From contig JAQOOI010000022.1 in the NCBI GenBank assembly GCA_028554645.1, positions 2,790,001 to 2,854,000 on the forward strand: 64,000 nt of DNA, written 5' to 3'. Positions within the stretch are counted from its first letter, which is position 1; each line of letters begins with the position of its first letter. The notes beneath the pieces were generated by a model. It was given only the letters and a program-made list of their open reading frames with translations, made no database searches and was not told where the DNA came from. Positions 35,527 to 47,551 of this stretch are shown piece by piece. Both the position numbers and the translations under genes were made by a program. Source of the DNA: Omphalotus guepiniiformis (taxonomy: Eukaryota > Basidiomycota > Agaricomycetes > Agaricales > Omphalotaceae).

Positions 35527-38500
35527 ATGCCCGCTGACGGCGCTGCTGTCAACGGCAATGGCCAAGCTGCCGTACACGACGTTGTCTCGAAAGACGCCAA
35601 TAAAGGTCGTGTGGCTGTTCATACCTTCGACCCCAATGCTTCACCTGCCGAGAAGGCTGCAGCCGCTGGTAAAGGTCGTGATCAGCTCAAGAGTGTAAAA
35701 TCCAAAGCAGAAGAAGGTGGCGAACGTGGTTAGTGGCTACGTTTTATTTGTTCTTCGTAATTGTTTGACTCTTGGTATGTAGAGGTTCAAATTGACCATG
35801 GTCACTCCAACGTTGTACCAACAATAAACATTCAGGATGCGGACGCAGAGAAGCCTCATGCTGACCAGGCTGCCCCAGTCGATGATACACCTTCACCTCC
35901 TGGCGCCATCCCTCCCGCCGCGGCTTCCGCCATCCCCGATTGGTATAAAGTCGGCTGGCGCACGGCTTCAGGAGTTGACGCGGCCCCTCTCACTGAAGGC
36001 GAAGAGAAGGATAGAACTGTCCTCGACGCTTTTCTTTCTGAACAATTCTATGGTAGCTGGTACCACAATGCAGCGATCATCGTATTTGTACGTACACGTC
36101 ATATATGCATTGCCTCCGCTCTGACCCCACCCCCTATATCCAGGCCGTGTTTGCATCACATTTCTTGACACGTTTTAACTTTGGTTGGGGCTGGCTTTTC
36201 ATCGTTCTTGCGATATGCAATACCTACTACTCTACATCCATGGCACGCGTCCGGCGACGGTCGCGCGACGATATTCAGAGGGAGCTCGTCAAGACGCGTC
36301 TCGTTTCAGAGCACGAGTCTGCGGAATGGATTAACAATTTCCTTGACAGATTTTGGCTTATTTATGAACCTGTTCTCTCCACTACGATTGTCAGCTCTGT
36401 GGATCAAATCCTGAGCACCAACACACCTGCGTTCCTCGACTCTCTCAGACTGAGTACGTTTACCCTTGGTACGAAAGCGCCTCGGATAGACCGCGTACGA
36501 ACTTTCCCGAAGACCGAAGATGACATCGTCATGATGGACTGGGGCATTTCATTCACTCCTAATGACACTTCTGATTTGACGGAGAAGCAGGCGGCTGCTA
36601 AAGTCAACCCGAAGATCGTGCTTTCTGTTCGCGTCGGAAAAGGTCTAGCCACCGCTGCTATGCCTATTCTGCTCGAAGACATCACCTTCAGTGGTCTTTT
36701 GAGAATACGCATGAAATTGATGTCCAATTTCCCGCACGTTCAAATAGTTGATCTCTGTTTCTTGGAGAAGCCCGTGATTGACTATGTCCTTAAACCAATC
36801 GGTGGCGAAACTTTTGGGTTTGACATCGCAAATGTCAGTAACCTTCTTCAGTAAATGGATCGAGAGAACGCTGATGTTGGTGGCTTCTGTAGATTCCTGG
36901 CTTGTCTTCCTTCATTCGAGATATGACCCACGCAACGCTCCAACCGATGTTGTATGATCCGAATATATTCACTCTAAACCTGGAGCAGTTACTTTCAGGC
37001 ACGCCCTTGGATTCTGCCATCGGTGTTCTGCAAATCACTGTCATTTCTGCGCGGGGGATCAAAGGAACCAAGATCGGTGGCGGCACTCCGGACCCATATG
37101 TCTCTGTTTCGATTAACGACCGTGCTGAACTCGCGCATACCAAATACAAGCATAACACATATGTTTCTCGGCCTCAAGCATTTAAATGTATTGCTTATAC
37201 TGGCATCTTCCACATATAACCCTACCTGGTTGGAAACGAAGTTTGTATTGATCAACTCCTTGGCTGAATCTTTGAACCTGCATCTATACGATTATAATGA
37301 CCACCGGAAGGATGCCTTGCTTGGGTCTGCCACGTTCGATCTTAGTCAACTTCAAGAAGATGCCACCCGTGAGGGGATCGTATCTCCTCTATTAAAAGAT
37401 GGGAAAGATAGAGGAGAACTTCGATATGACATTTCATTTTACCCTGTCCTCAAGGCGGAAGAAGGACAAGAAGTTCCTGACACCTGTAAGTGGTTATTTT
37501 TGGGTCTCGCGAACACTGCAATGACTTTGACGCCCTATCAGCCGTCGGTATCGTCCGTCTCACCGTTCATCAGGCCAAGGAGCTTGATGTCAGCAAATCG
37601 CTTTCTGGTGATCTCAATCCCGTCGCAAAAGTGTATCTCGGCGACAGCCGTACTTCCATCCATTCCACCAATCTCATCAAGCATTCCAACAACCCTGTAT
37701 GGGAGTCTGCGCATGAATTCCTTTGTGCCGACAAGAACTCCTCTGTTATCACAGTCAAAGTGATTGACGACCGTGACTTCCTCAAGGATCCTGTCGTTGG
37801 GTACATGTCCATCAAGGTGACGGACTTGTTAACTGCTAAGAGCGAGGCGAGGGATTGGTTCCCTTTGAGCAGCTGTAAAACCGGGAGGATCAGGATAAGC
37901 GCCGAATGGAAGCCGTTGAATATGGCTGGAAGTTTGCAGGGTGCTGAGCAGTATATTCCACCGATTGGTGTCGTAAAGGTGTTGTTGGATCGTGCGGTTG
38001 ACGTGAAAAATGTCGAAGCGACACTTGGAGGCAAGGTACGTGCTGAAACAATCTTACCTGTCAAAAACTCTTTGTAACTAGCCGCTTGCAGAGTGACCCT
38101 TATGTTCGTGTGCAAGTGAACAATATCACCAAGGGCAGAACAGAGGTCATCAATAACAGTCAGTGTATTCCGTTTGTTATATAGAACCTGCTGCTAATGC
38201 ATATCGATAGACTTGAACCCCGTGTGGGATCAATTTGTTTATATTCCTGGTATGGTTATTAATTTTTGAATTGTCGACTTTGGAAGCTAAAACTATGGAA
38301 GTCCACTCACTCAAGGAAACGCTGATGTTGGAATGTATGGATTACCAACATCTTACCAAAGTGTGTGTCTTCTGTAGGGTGGTGCTGGTCGTAATTAACC
38401 TTCTCCTAGGACCGCTCTCTGGGCTCTGTAGAGCTTCGCGTTGACGAGCTTGCTCAAGAACATGACGACTCCCAATATCCTTACAAATCAAAAGGTGTTA

Positions 38501-40812
38501 AGAATGCCGCCGACCCCATCAGGCTTGATAGAGGCAATTCTTACAAGGGCACCCTGCACTATAAAGCCGAGTTTATACCCGCGTTGAAGCTGAAAGGCGG
38601 CGTGAAATTCAATGAGACTGGCCCGGGAGACGGGTTTGGTGAACATGCTTCTGCGCGCTCAGGGTCGGACAGTGGTTCTTCGATCAGTAACGTGAGTATC
38701 AAGGACGAAGATGGTCAAGAGGTTCCTTCGGGTGTCACGATCAAGTCCAAGAGTCATACAAAGGGAGCGAAGTCTACCGATACGACTGCGACTACTGCTA
38801 CCGCTGCGACTACTGCGACTACTGCTACTAACGGGACTGCTGGCACCACACAAACACAAGAGCCCGTTGAAGAAGGAGCCGAGATGACACGGGAGGAGCT
38901 CCTAGCTCAACGTATGTTTTCTGGTCCCTCTCCTATCTCACACTTGCTGATTGCTTTCATCAACTAGAGTCTGGCGTCGTCGTGTTCAACGTTATATCCG
39001 GGAAGTTGGCGAAGAAAGCTCGTCTGGAAGTTTTACTTGATGACGGATACTGGCCCTGCTTCAGCACTGTTCGAGCGAGGAGTACCAAGGCCGAGTGGGC
39101 GTACGTCGGGGAAGGTTTCATCAAGGAACTCGATTTCGGTCAGGTCTGGTTGAGACTTAATGAAGCTGATGATGGTGATAAAGATGACATCATTGCGGAA
39201 TGGAAAGGTGACGCCAAAGCGTTCCTTCAGTCGACTTTGGTACTTTTAGTCCTGGCTAAAGTGTGGTCAATCTAAACGGTATTCTTTCATGTGCGCAGGA
39301 AGGACCTCAGACTTTCACTCTACAAGGTGTCGATGACGAGAAGTATACGTCTACTGCCACTATCGAGGCACGCTATGTGCCTGTACCTGTGGTTCTTGAA
39401 GCTCGTGAGAGTATAAACAGTGTGTTGGCGTTTTTACTTCCGCTGCTACTGTCGTTCATCCGTATAATAGATCAGGGCACTTTGAATGTCACACTTGTGG
39501 AAGGACGCGATATTCACGCTGCGGACCGAGGAGGTTTGTGTGTCTTGTCGAAGCAAGGAATTCTTATTGACATCTAGTTTAGGAAAATCCGATCCGTTCG
39601 CTGTGTTTAGTCTCAACGGACAAAAAGTCTTCAAGTCTCAAACGAAGAAAAAGACTCTTAACCCCGAGTGGCATGAAGAGTTTGCGGTGTCTGTGGTAAG
39701 TTTTACTTGGGAATAAGGTATATGCATCCGGTCTGACTTTCGGATTCTCCAGCCATCTCGTGTTGCAGCAGACTTTACCGTTGAGCTGTTTGACTGGAAT
39801 CAAATCGAGCAAGCCAAGAGCCTCGGATTGGCCAAAATTGATCTCTCAGATGTGGAGCCTTTCCAGGCCGCTGAACGAACACTGAGCCTGGTATCGCCAA
39901 AGCTCGGAGAGAAAGGGCACGTCCGAGTTCAATTGATGTTCCGACCAGAGGTTATCGTCAAGTCTCGGCAAAAGACATCTACGTTCTCCACTGCGGGGAG
40001 GGCGATGACGCAGCTCGGAGGAATTCCTGTGCACGCAGGGAAGGGGGTGATTCACGGTGTCACGGGTGTATTTAAGAAGAATGGTAAGGAGGAGGAGGAG
40101 GAGCAAATACCACAGATAGCAGCAGGTCAGTCGTCTCATCCGGTCGGGGTCGCTGGAACTTCGGCCGCTGCTGCCGGGGCAGCATTCCCTACGACTGATT
40201 CGTCGGACGGACTGTTGAACTCTGAGCCGGGCACTCTTCGGGTGACTGTTTTGGATGCTAAGGATCTGTCCCCGGGAGACGTGAAGTCTTATGCTGTTAT
40301 ACGGTTGGGGGACAAGGAGTATAAAACTAGGCACGCTGGGAAGACTGCTGCTCCGGAATGGAATGAGGTTACTTTATCTCTTGGGTTGTGTATACTAAAT
40401 GCGTGTTTGTAGGAATGAGTCGTTTACATTTGCAGCGGGTACCTTTACACCTAAAATGTACGTCTGGATACACGAACACAAGACACTAGGGAAGGATAAA
40501 CTGTTAGGAGAGGGTGAAGTGGATGTAAGTGATACTCTGTTCTATTATAGAGACTGTCTAATAATTGTGTTTTAGATATGGCGACATATTCAAGCGGAAG
40601 GAACTTCGTCAGCTGAAGTGACAGTGGAATTGCGGAACGGGACCGGGCTGCTTCGTTTCCGACTTGAGTTTGATCCTTCTGTGAATCCAAACGGACGACG
40701 GTCGTCTACGTCGTCAGGGGAGCACACTAGCACGTCGAGGACAATGTCGATACCGTCACCATCGAGGTTTAGTATACGTGGACGGCGTCCAGGACAAGAA
40801 CACGATGAGTAG
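35527..40812 (+). CDS. Tricalbin-type ER-plasma membrane tether (SMP plus five C2 domains)
   Basis: Homolog of the yeast tricalbins and extended synaptotagmins, which tether ER to plasma membrane and carry lipids. The start at 35527 opens MPADGAAVNGNGQAAVHDVV. After a disordered N-terminus comes the hairpin anchor HFLTRFNFGWGWLFIVLAIC. The SMP domain begins SEHESAEWINNFLDRFWLIY and runs through KPIGGETFGFDIAN. Five C2 domains follow: GVLQITVISARGIKG, GIVRLTVHQAKELD, GVVKVLLDRAVDVK, GTLNVTLVEGRDIHAADRGG and GTLRVTVLDAKDLSPGDV. The DPYV or DPFA calcium-site blocks are present in the first, third and fourth C2 domains but become LNPVA in the second and are lost in the fifth, so not all can bind calcium. 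About 15 introns; stop at 40810-40812. The protein is roughly 1,500 residues, the normal tricalbin size. Confidence 0.93.
38781..38830 (+). repeat. In-frame ACT/GCT/GCG microsatellite in the tricalbin gene
   Basis: An impure triplet repeat (ACTGCG, ACTACT, GCTACC) encodes a Thr/Ala run between the third and fourth C2 domains. Being a multiple of three it can change length without breaking the frame. Confidence 0.8.
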
Positions 40813-40937
40813 AACCTTTCCTTTTCGGTGATTTTATGATATCTTTGTTAGTTACAACTACTCTATTGGTTCGTGTTAATTCTTACAAAAAAATTTGCTA
40901 GTTAGTTTTGGACTTTCTTGTGTGTAAATTCTGTGTA

Positions 40938-41763
40938 TTATGTGATATCGATTGGTTTGCGTGCGAAACGTAAGATTGAGAGGTGTTCGCGGCCTGCACG
41001 GCGGGAAAGTACGATCTGGGAATAAATTGGTACTCCAGAGGGGGTGAAAGGTGATGTGAACGTACAGAACTCTGCAAACCGTATGAAAGAGACATGCGGG
41101 ATTGGATCTCTGGTATATTGTTTTCTTTGACGGCGACGAGGTAGAAACGGCCCTCGGGGGATAAAAGTTGATCTACGATAGTCAAGAACCGGTTTGTTAC
41201 TTGCATGCCATCGAGACCGCCAGCCCAAGAACCCTCTATGTCGGTGGTATCTTGTGCATCGGATGCTTCTGAGGAGACGGTGGGGACGTAAGGTGGGTTG
41301 AATATGATGAGATCGATAGAATGGTGAAGCCGAGAGAGAAAAGGATCTGCAAAAGAAGTTTGGATTGGGTCAAGGATTACTTTGTTCTGCAATCCTGTGC
41401 GAAGTGTGCATAGACAAGCGTGTGGGTTGATATCTGTGCATAGATAGACTGTAATTTTGTGTGAAAAGTGGAAAGATATGAATATTCTGTAGACGTAACT
41501 GGCTGAAGAACCAATGAAAGTCGCGACGAATGTCGAAACGCAGCCAGATCCAGAGCTGTCCAGAGTTTTTGTGAGAAAAGCCAGAAGGAAAAAAAAAAGT
41601 TAAAAAAGATAGCGTACCCGACTTCGAGACAGGTGGAGACATTGGCTAGTTGATGAGCGTCTTGTTCTAGTGCGTCTAGGAGTAGAAAAGTATCTTCTGC
41701 AGGTTGATACACATGTATGTAGTCTTCCGAAGTGAGATGCCTCAGATCTGGTGTCGGTATCAT
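40938..41763 (-). CDS. MTQ2: eRF1 glutamine methyltransferase (MTQ2/HEMK2 type)
   Basis: S-adenosylmethionine-dependent methyltransferase that modifies the glutamine of the GGQ motif in release factor eRF1, working as a dimer with Trm112. The start at 41763 opens MIPTPDLRHLTSEDYIHVYQ, then PAEDTFLLLDALEQD and CLEVG; an intron follows, and the next exon completes GSGSGCVSTF, the SAM-binding motif I. YLCTDINPHAC is the acidic loop, and IDLIIFNPPYVPT contains the catalytic NPPY that holds the target amide. GSWAGGLDGMQVTNRFL is the family's G..GG..G block. The C-terminus IVLSRRAGREHLSILRF is also typical. The stop is TAA at 40938-40940, with three short introns. The gene is compact and appears complete. 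Confidence 0.93.
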
Positions 41764-41892
41764 TTATCCGGGTGCTAGACGGAAGTGCGGAACGGAAAGT
41801 GCGGAAGTGTGGGAAATTCACTTTTCTTTGGGGATGTTCTCCTTTTTTTTGGGTAGAATGGAGTGAGCGACGTAGCTCACTTGCAGTCCACC

Positions 41893-43330
41893 ATGTCCCA
41901 AGGTATTTTTCCTCTTTTTTAAACTGGGTTGTGTGTTTTTCTTATTCGACATATGAAGCAGAGAAAGCAGTGTCTATAGTTCCTCTTCTTTCACGAGCTC
42001 TTCATAGAATTCGTACGACTCCTCCAAGAATTATTACTTCTCCTCCGACTCGTTCGTAATCTCTTTCTTTCATCTTCTCTTTCTAATTCTCTGCTTGCAG
42101 AACCTCGTCGAGCCGCTGTTGCAATTCTCATTCGTATCGTTCCTGCTTACTCGCCTTCTTCTCATTCTCCTCCCTCTTCACTCTCCGACTTTTTCGAGCT
42201 CGACTGGGTCAATCATCCAGAAGCTCGTCCAGAAATCCTTTTTTTGAAACGTGATACTCCTCTTCCAGAAGAGACCGCCCATTCTCAACCTAGAATTCCA
42301 AAGAACGAAGCTCATGTCGCCTTTCCCGGCGGGAAAACCGAGCCTGACGATGAAGGTGGTATGTACACCGCTCTCAGACAGACCTGGGAGGAAATAGGCA
42401 TAGACCTCGCTGAGAAGGATTACATGTGTATCGGTCAACTCGACGACCGGGAAATTACGACTTCGCTCGGGAAACGTCTTCTCATGATTCTCTCTCCTTT
42501 TGTATTCCTTCAAGTTACTCCTAGCGCTCCCCCTCCTGACCCCATCGCTTCTACTACGCTCTACTGGGTCCCTTTAGCTTCTCTCGTTTCTCCTCTTTCT
42601 CCCCCAAAGTGGTCAACTGTATCCGTAGACGCTGCTTCTCGTCTCGCCCCAAGGCATTCAGTTGCACTCAAACTTCTTGTTCGTGTTTTGGTCGGTAGCA
42701 TGGAATTTCCCGCAATCGTTCTCGATCCTTCTTCGTCTTCTGTGCCCCCAGAGTCAGAGTCGACTCGCGTTCTCAAGCTATGGGGTCTCTCCCTTGGCAT
42801 GGCTCTCGATTTGATGTCATACATGGTTATCCCTACTCCTGCTTCCAACCAGTACATTTCTAGACAGAAGAGAGCTCCTTCCCCCTTTTCACCTGTCATG
42901 CAGCTGCCGTATCATGATGGAAACCCAGAAGCGCTCCGTGTGGATGTCGTCGCGCCCAGCTTGGCCAGTGTGTTCCCTAGGTTTTCTTATCCTGATGTCA
43001 ATTTTTGGATTTGGTGAGTTTTTTGGTGAGCTTGTCGCCTGAGCTGCATTTCTTACAGTCAACAGGGTGTTTGGTAAACGTTATAGACAAGTTATCCGTG
43101 GATGGGAAGCTAGCGTGAGGACTGGTGGTACAAATGATCGCAGGCAAGTGCCAATATAGTGTCAAGATATCTAAAACTCATCCGGCTTGTGCAGAATAAA
43201 CTGGTCCGGTTCCGCTTTGAGCACCTTTTATGCTGCCATTCGTAAAGCTCTTGTCGTAGTCATTGTCGCTCGTGCCTTGGGTATCTTATTCGGCCTTGCC
43301 TTTGCTGGGTGGTGGATTTTCTTTTCATGA
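41893..43330 (+). CDS. Nudix hydrolase (CoA-diphosphatase-like) with C-terminal membrane segment
   Basis: Nudix hydrolase resembling the peroxisomal CoA pyrophosphatase Pcd1. The first exon is only 10 nt (MSQ plus one base); the next begins AEKAVSIVPLLSRALHRIRT. The third has RRAAVAILIRIVPAYSPSS and NEAHVAFPGGKTEPDDEGG, leading into MYTALRQTWEEIGIDLAEKD. This is the Nudix box, but the first Glu of RExxEE is Gln here (RQTWEE); the metal-binding EE pair is kept. VFGKRYRQVIRGWEAS lies after an intron. The last exon ends ALGILFGLAFAGWWIF, a hydrophobic stretch of about 20 residues immediately before the stop at 43328-43330, so the protein may be tail-anchored. It converges on the DUF6699-like gene 92 bp away. 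Confidence 0.85.
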
Positions 43331-43422
43331 ACACTTTCTTTGTGTGTACTATCAAGGGACTCTGCTACGGTTTCGATTATCTTTATTTCCTTCTTTGATA
43401 AACGATTGTAGGCATGAACTCG

Positions 43423-44908
43423 TTATGATTCGTCAATGGTTACTCCATGCTGAGGCAAACTAATTCTACACGCCGGCTTTGGGCCCAAGAGCAATACCCA
43501 CCCTTCTCGATTCGGGTTCGGAGCTAGCCCTCTGAAGTAGATGTTTGGACCCAACACGTCTACTCTCCTCAAAAATTCATCTCCATCATTAAACTTGGGT
43601 CTCTCATGATACGCCCTCTTCGTCTCCTCCTGAACCTCAACCGACCAACCCGCGAATTCACCGTTGGTGACGTATTGCTGGAAACTACGAAATATACCGT
43701 CAAATATATCATCACAGATGATTCCGTCCCTGTTCTCGACCATGATAGGCCATTGGATGTTATGTACCGTTTCCCAGTCTGAAGCCTCGAACGCGAGTCC
43801 GTTAATATACATGTGCGTGAGGAAAGGCCAGGTGGCAGGTTGATGCAAGTCTGCGTCAGTGACGAAAATAAAGTCACCGTTGTCAGTGTTGTAAAAGACG
43901 CAGCTGGTGGGAGTCGTAAGGTTGTAGTAAATGGGTGTGATACCCTGCCAATGCGTCGATGCCGACCGAGTTTGTTTAAGAAACGGGTTGAGCTGGACTT
44001 CCCAAGGGAAAGGCAGTGGGTCTCGTGGGTTGTGTGGTTTCCAAAGTGTCGGTTTAGAAGGGAGTGCGGGGTGTTTTTGTCCCTTTATCCATCGTTCGGG
44101 ATGTAATTCACCATCTGGACTAAAACAAGGAGAGTTAGTGTAAAAGTCAAAAAAGAAACTGGTAAAATATCGATGGATGGGGGGGCAAGTTCAGATGGGG
44201 TGAACCTTTTCAGATGCATGAACATGACGCTTTCGTCGAGCTCGACTGTGAGTGCGGGCTTTGGTGCTATGAAAGAACGTTAGAAAGGGCGGATTTTATT
44301 TCGGTCGACACTCACAGAGATTGCATACAGACACGCCGTTGATCGTAGGGTAAGCATAGTACCCCCAAGCTTTCCATTCCGAAAGCGGTACAGGCGGTGA
44401 CACGGGAACAGGAGGATCAAGCTCTGCAGGATCGAACTGTTCAATCTCAAACTTTAGAACTCTATAATTCCTCATCCCTGCGTGAAATGACCAAAGTGTG
44501 GCGCATGCGAAAACCACCCGTAAGAATGATAAAGATCTCCTCCACAAGAGGCTGCATACAACGAGACGACTTACGCAATAGATCTCTAGCATAGCGAAAG
44601 AGACTAACAAGAGTTTCTTTCCTGCCGAGTGGTTGCTGACCATGGGAGGCCTCAAGATTTCTACGCGCAAGTCGAAATTTGATGACCTTTTTCGACCGTT
44701 TGCTGCGCGTTGAACTTGGTGAGCCAGAGGAGGATTTGAGTGAGCTTCCTAATAAAGATAGAAGTGTGGTACTGCTACTAGCACCAGCAGTAGTAGTAGA
44801 CTGAGGAAGCGATGTTGGTGGGGAAACGGGGGAAGGCACCCAAGGCGTGGAAAGATCGTCTACGCATCGGTAACTGAAACCGTGTTGCACGTATTCATCT
44901 GTGAGCAT
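43423..44908 (-). CDS. DUF6699-like protein, unknown function
   Basis: Matches the pattern of the basidiomycete DUF6699 domain, which has no known function. The start at 44908 opens MLTDEYVQHGFSYRCVDDLS. The N-terminus is Ser/Pro-rich with a basic patch (RSKRSKKVIKFRLARR). Later exons give RNYRVLKFEIEQFDPAELDP, SEWKAWGYYAYPTINGVSV and, near 44020, LPFPWEVQLNPFLK. The domain core is QPATWPFLTHMYINGLAFEA, WETVHNIQWPIMVENRDGII and CDDIFDGIFRSFQQYVTNGE (the .IF..IY..L...VT..E block of the domain). The stop is at 43423. No catalytic motif or membrane segment is seen. The exon limits between 43850 and 44460 are approximate. Confidence 0.65.
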
Positions 44909-45257
44909 ATTTGGGAGAGCGAAACTTTGGGAACGATGGAGGGTGACGATTTGGAGGGGGGGAGGGGTACTTTAGCCTCTTAGTATTACCATCAACACGC
45001 ATTTAACATGTGTTGGTCATTGGTACCGGCAAATATTTGCGGTTATGGGCGACAAGGAATCTGTTCAAATGGGAGGTCTAGAAAGAATTACAAGGTTTCT
45101 AGGAAAATCGTCCTTCTTACACAGCCTCATCAGCTTAACCTTCATTAGTGACAAGAAAGAACAAGGGATGACTGGATCTGACAGAACTTTGTACAGGCGA
45201 TTTCATTTCGGCAAGTTCCGCTGCTCAAGGGTACAAAACTCTCCACTACTCAGTTCT
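44909..45257. other. Gap between the DUF6699-like gene and NPL4, nothing recognised
   Basis: A 349-bp stretch with a G-rich run near 44950-44965 (GGAGGGGGGGAGGGG). It should hold the DUF6699-gene promoter and the NPL4 3' UTR. A 73-residue plus-strand frame (45045-45266) looks random. Confidence 0.45.
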
Positions 45258-47551
45258 TCACGATAATGGTAACCCACACACATCGCAATCTGTCCTTCCC
45301 AACTCGTTCTCAAAGGTGCAGTGAGGACAGACCTTGACGCCAGGTGTTCCGGCGGCTGAAGAGCCTCCGCTTGCAGCCTCCTCAGCGGCAATCTGATCCA
45401 AAACTTCTTGCGGTATGCCCTCGTTTGATGACAATGTAGGTCCAGACGATGGCCGTGCTATCAGTCAACCAAGAATTAAAAAAAGTAACACGCAATTGAA
45501 GCGCGGAACACTTACGGGCGCTCTCTCTCGTAAACGTCATCAAAGTCTGCCAGCCATCCGTAGCCAATAGAGGATCCAGCTGACTTGCATCTTGCATCAG
45601 TGTCGGCGAAGTCGCTGCCTTTATCAGTATTTTCATGTCATCCTGGTTCATATCAGTATGACGACAACAAGTGGCAGCTGATATATGGAATACACAACTT
45701 ACAGGTGAGAACAGCTGAGTGGTGTCCAAAAACGCAATCAAGTGCCAGTCGCTTAACCACTTGGCCAATTCAAAAGTCTTTCGAGCTTCTCCTGGCTTCG
45801 CGTGTCGGCTATCCGCGATGCTGGGAGCGTCCAAGTTCGCCAGCTGAGATAGCACACGCTCCACCCTCTGGTCTTCCAACCCAGGTCGATTCTCTATGTA
45901 GAACTGTGTAGACTGGAACAAAGGCGAAGGATTTTGAGGGAAACCATGAGTGACCTGTTGAGTTATGTTATATCAAATTGCAAAGCTTGAAAAAAATCAT
46001 GACCACATACATTGACCATTAAATACTCAACTGGGAAGGCAGGTTTGGCGCTCTTTTTAACTTCCAAACCGTATTCGTTTTTGTAAGAGAAGAATACGTC
46101 CGGAACATATCTCGCAGATTCCTGCCTTCGATCTTCTTCCTTCACACGCACGATACCTGGGTCAACGCTAGCTTCAATCATATCCGCTTCAACCATAGCT
46201 GAAGCCTGCTCCGACACTTGGTAGGCAGAAATATCAACCTGTCCATCCTCCGTCGCAGTCAAAATCGCCGTGACCAAACGAGATGAAAACTTTCCCGTTG
46301 GCGATGACTTTGACGGCGTCGTATTTTGCAGTTGCAATGTTGCCGCAAAAATGGCTTCTAATGACGACATCAAGAAAGATCCTGCGTGTCGCTTGTACAC
46401 ATTCTTCGTCCGGTCTTCCTCGGTAGGAGTCAGGTCAGTGAATATGTACCCCACTATGGTTAAAGGGGATGACCCTTGTGCTGCAAGAGCTCGAACGCGT
46501 GGTTCGTCTTCCCAAGGCAAACCGAGGGTAAGCCCATCGAGTTCGCCTTCCTGTGGTGGTTCGTGAATCGCTTCTACGACTGCTTTGATACCCATCGGAA
46601 CTTTTTCATACGGTTCATAGCGCCCAATAAGCCATCCGAAGCGTTGCAAACCGGTCCTGCGCCACGCTTGTAAGAAACGATCGATGACCTCTACAGAAGC
46701 AATTTCTAGGTGATCCACCATACGGAAAGCTTGAGACTGAAGAGTGATAGCGGAAGGCTGACACCCTGTACAGATTCCACCTGGCCAGGCGGGGTGGTTG
46801 CCAGTGGGACAGGGTACCTTCACGCGGTAATCGAGTGGATTGAGCGGCGGAAGGACGTTTACGGAGGAAGAAGAGGACGTCGGAGATAGTTTACGTAGGT
46901 GGGTGTGGTATGATAGATGTTTGATTCCATGCTCCTTGTGGTAGGCCGCATCGTAAGGCTCCAAAGGCATGCAATAATCGCACATTCCTTTCGGGCCATG
47001 CTTACAGAATTGGTTGTCTCTCTGACGAGGTATTTTACCATCTTTCGAGCGCCAGTAGGTATCGACTGAATCTTCTTGAACCAGCTCCCATGGACGTTTG
47101 GCTGCAGCTGGAGGTTCCGCGGGTAATGATTGCGATGCAGCAGAAGGACCTGAGGCTTTGGCTTGATATTGAATAAACAGCAAGTCTCCATGCCTAATGT
47201 ATGATTAGATTGGATGCAGAGGCCAGTATGAAGTTAGAACACGTACTTCAATCCCAGGCTCTGAAGTGACCGTCCTTGTAGGGTGGATAACTTTGTCTCA
47301 TTTCCTCGAGGCTGATTTGATATAGTTATGCTGTCTTCATCAGGTTCAACCGCTGTTTCCAAGATCTACACAAGATATCAGCAAGAACTTGCGCGAATAG
47401 CATTGGCCGATGTACCTTTTGATACAAGTCCCTGATGTCTGCGTTGGGAGCAAGTTCGAAGCGAAAGTTACCGTCTTTTGATCGTATCCTAACAAGCTAG
47501 ATGTACAATCAGAGTTGATCTGTCAGAGCGAAAGGAAGTGCTACGGACCAT
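45258..47551 (-). CDS. NPL4: Npl4, Cdc48/p97 cofactor, with C-terminal NZF zinc finger
   Basis: Npl4 pairs with Ufd1 to bring ubiquitinated substrates to the Cdc48 ATPase, for ER-associated and chromatin-associated degradation. The N-terminal ubiquitin-like domain starts [20 protein letters not shown]. The zinc-binding region shows [20 protein letters not shown] and [20 protein letters not shown]. The MPN-like core includes [20 protein letters not shown] and [20 protein letters not shown]. The C-terminal helical part has EYLMVNV and [13 protein letters not shown]. The protein ends [20 protein letters not shown], a complete NZF finger (C-x2-C-x10-C-x2-C with the Thr-Phe pair that contacts ubiquitin), then LPLS and the stop at 45258-45260. 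The only start that fits is an ATG at 47549-47551 directly followed by an intron, so exon 1 would code for Met alone. Confidence 0.93.

Noticed and set aside
36404..40334. Long minus-strand frames across the tricalbin gene
   Set aside because: They overlap well-supported SMP and C2 exons on the plus strand.
45045..45266. 73-residue plus-strand frame at the 3' end of NPL4
   Set aside because: Overlaps the NPL4 stop and looks random.
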